From: JBIIUJ01 sp044340025
Lineage (GTDB): Bacteria; Pseudomonadota; Alphaproteobacteria; Caulobacterales; Aquidulcibacteraceae
Assembly (NCBI GenBank): GCA_044340025.1
Contig: JBIIUJ010000030.1
Location: 1-22,396 of the forward strand
Length of the DNA: 22,396 nucleotides
Direction: 5' to 3'
The translations under genes and the position numbers were made by a program. This document shows, in pieces, positions 20,952 to 22,396 of this stretch; position 1 is the first letter of the stretch, and each line of letters begins with the position of its first letter. The notes beneath the pieces were generated by a model. The model was given only the letters and a program-made list of their open reading frames with translations, did not search any database and was not told where the DNA came from.

Positions 20952-22210
20952 CCGATCAGCGCAAGCGCGAGCGGCGGATAGAGACTGACCACCACCAACC
21001 CGAGCAGCATGATGGCGATGAAGGGCAGCACCGCCTTGCACACCTCCAGAAACGGCTCGCGGAAGGCGGCGGCCGCCACGATCAGGTTCAGGCCCATCGG
21101 CGGGGTGAGATAGCCGATCTCCAGATTAACCGTCATGATGATGCCGAAATGCACGGGATCGATGCCTTGAGCCTCGGCCAGCGGCTGCAACAGCGGCGAC
21201 AGGATCAGGATCGCCGAGCCCACATCGATGAGGCAGCCTACGACCAGCAGAAAGACGTTCGTGATGACGAGGAACATCGCATTGCTGTCGATCACGCCTT
21301 CAAGCGCGGATACCAGCATCTGGGGCGTCTGCTCCCAGGTGAGGAACACGTTCAGCGAGGTGGCGAGCGCCAGCACGGGAAACAGCGAGCCCAGAAGCTT
21401 GGACGTGTCGATCGTGACGTCCCACAGCTCCGGCAGCTTCAGTTCGCGATGCAGCAGAAGCTCCACGACCAGCGCGGTCACCACCGCCACGGCGGCGGCC
21501 TCTGTCGCGGTGAAATAGCCCGAATAGATGCCGCCAAGGATGATCAATGGCGTCGCCAGGGCAAACACCGAGCGCCGGCCCGCGCGCAGGATCTCGGCCC
21601 CGTCCCAGCTCTGACCGCGCATTTTCCAGTTCCGGACGAGGGCGTAGAGCGCAAACAGGCTGGTCAGGAACAGGCCCGGCAGGATGCCTGCGAGAAAAAG
21701 GTCCGAGATGGAGGTGTTGGTCATCACCCCGTAGAGGATCAGCGGGATCGAGGGCGGGATGATGATGCCCAACGTGCCGCCGGCGCAGATCACGCCGATG
21801 GAGAAGGCCTTCGGATAGCCCGCCTTCAGCAGCGCCGGATACATGATCGAGCCGACAGCCAGCAGCGTAACAGCGCTGGATCCTGAAATCGCGGCGAATC
21901 CGGCGCAAGCCAGAACCGTCGCCACAGCCATCCCCCCGGGGATGGGGCGCGTCAGGCTCTGGATCAGATCGATCAGGCGCTGGGCGATCGTGCCCTTCGA
22001 CATGATGGCGCCGGCCAGCATGAACAGCGGAATGGCGAGCAGGATCTCCTGATTGACCGCGCGCCAGATGTCGTAGGCGACATAGAGCGCATTGCCGTCC
22101 TGCCAGACAAGATAGGCAAAGAGCGCCACCGCCCCCAGCACGATCACGATGGGCTGGCGGAGCGCCAGAAGCAGCAGGACCAGCCCGCCAAGCGCGAACG
22201 CGGCGGTCAT
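20948..22210 (-). CDS. dctM: TRAP transporter large permease (DctM family)
   Basis: TRAP transporters import organic acids, sialic acid or amino acids using a sodium gradient and a periplasmic binding protein. The 420-aa large subunit is a multi-helix membrane protein. Typical motifs are I-P-L-F-M-L-A-G-A-I-M, G-G-M-A-V-A-T-V-L-A-C-A-G-F-A-A-I-S-G-S, A-G-G-T-L-G-I-I-I-P-P-S-I-P-L-I and N-L-E-I-G-Y-L-T-P-P-M-G-L-N-L. The start overlaps the stop of the small subunit gene (ATGA), and its own stop overlaps the EamA gene start. The binding protein (DctP-type) is not in the window and probably lies further right. The substrate is unknown. Confidence 0.95.
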   Translation of the reverse strand: MTAAFALGGLVLLLLALRQPIVIVLGAVALFAYLVWQDGNALYVAYDIWRAVNQEILLAIPLFMLAGAIMSKGTIAQRLIDLIQSLTRPIPGGMAVATVLACAGFAAISGSSAVTLLAVGSIMYPALLKAGYPKAFSIGVICAGGTLGIIIPPSIPLILYGVMTNTSISDLFLAGILPGLFLTSLFALYALVRNWKMRGQSWDGAEILRAGRRSVFALATPLIILGGIYSGYFTATEAAAVAVVTALVVELLLHRELKLPELWDVTIDTSKLLGSLFPVLALATSLNVFLTWEQTPQMLVSALEGVIDSNAMFLVITNVFLLVVGCLIDVGSAILILSPLLQPLAEAQGIDPVHFGIIMTVNLEIGYLTPPMGLNLIVAAAAFREPFLEVCKAVLPFIAIMLLGLVVVSLYPPLALALIG

Positions 22211-22396
22211 GGCGCGCGCTCCTTCAGGGCGGTCTCGGGCTCCAGATCTTCGCCGGGCCGCAGGGCAGGGTAGATGAAAAACACAAGATAGCGCAGCGTG
22301 TTGGTGAGGAAGGCGAGCGCGATGATCGCCTGCATCGGCCAGATCGGCCAGCGTAGAACGCTCGTCACATCGCCCATCGCCGCGCTTTCACGCGTC
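22207..22396 (-). CDS. dctQ: TRAP transporter small permease, C-terminal fragment (5' end outside window)
   Basis: The frame is open from the window edge (first complete codon ends at 22395) to a TGA at 22207-22209 that overlaps the large permease ATG. The 62 visible residues carry R-E-S-A-A-M-G-D-V-T-S-V-L-R-W-P-I-W-P-M-Q. A hydrophobic segment A-I-I-A-L-A-F-L-T-N-T-L-R-Y-L-V-F-F and an acidic tail follow. This is the usual last membrane helix of DctQ-type small subunits, which have four helices and about 160-200 aa. The S-A-M-G-D-V/W-P-x-W-P pattern and position before dctM make the call firm despite truncation. Confidence 0.85.
   Translation of the reverse strand, partial: TRESAAMGDVTSVLRWPIWPMQAIIALAFLTNTLRYLVFFIYPALRPGEDLEPETALKERAP

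Overview
The window is high-GC, gene-dense DNA from a Gram-negative alphaproteobacterium. This is inferred from gene content: acyl-CoA dehydrogenases in tight operons, a SufE, a pseudaminic acid operon of the kind used for flagellin glycosylation, a TRAP transporter, and a CtrA-like box. A stalked or marine lineage near Caulobacterales/Maricaulales/Hyphomonadaceae is plausible, but sequence alone does not prove it. There are no rRNA or tRNA genes, CRISPR arrays, phage genes or insertion sequences.

Left part (1-4200): a partial sufE and a 601-aa acyl-CoA dehydrogenase lie on the minus strand. A 173-bp divergent region with a perfect AAACA-G-TGTTT palindrome separates them from a plus-strand trio: secreted YceI, cytochrome b561, second secreted YceI.

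Middle-left (4200-10210): a long minus-strand run, in transcription order: MDR oxidoreductase, crotonase, vapB-vapC toxin-antitoxin pair, acyl-CoA dehydrogenase, HsaA/DszC-type flavoprotein, and an RluA-family pseudouridine synthase. The vapBC pair sits inside the catabolic run. Its stop overlaps the start of the next dehydrogenase (ATGA), and a 21-bp-spaced inverted repeat just upstream of vapB looks like its operator.

Centre (10210-14903): a second MDR oxidoreductase, yggT and folD run on the plus strand. folD meets prs (minus strand) tail to tail in a shared CTAG, so both genes stop within the same four bases. An EAL-domain c-di-GMP phosphodiesterase lies upstream of prs. About 440 bp without a convincing gene follows.

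Right part (15343-22396): a tightly packed minus-strand operon (SpsF-like nucleotidyltransferase, pseC, pseG, pseH, pseI) encodes most of CMP-pseudaminic acid synthesis. pseB and a classical pseF are not in the window. A TTAA-N7-CTAAC sequence resembling a CtrA site lies just upstream of its first gene. Further upstream on the same strand, a TRAP transporter (partial small subunit, complete large subunit) overlaps an EamA-type exporter whose last residues and stop codon are provided by a GC-rich palindromic repeat.

Four-base stop/start overlaps are the rule here (cytochrome/YceI, vapB/vapC, vapC/dehydrogenase, pseC/G/H/I, dctQ/dctM/eamA). Many of these genes are therefore probably translationally coupled.
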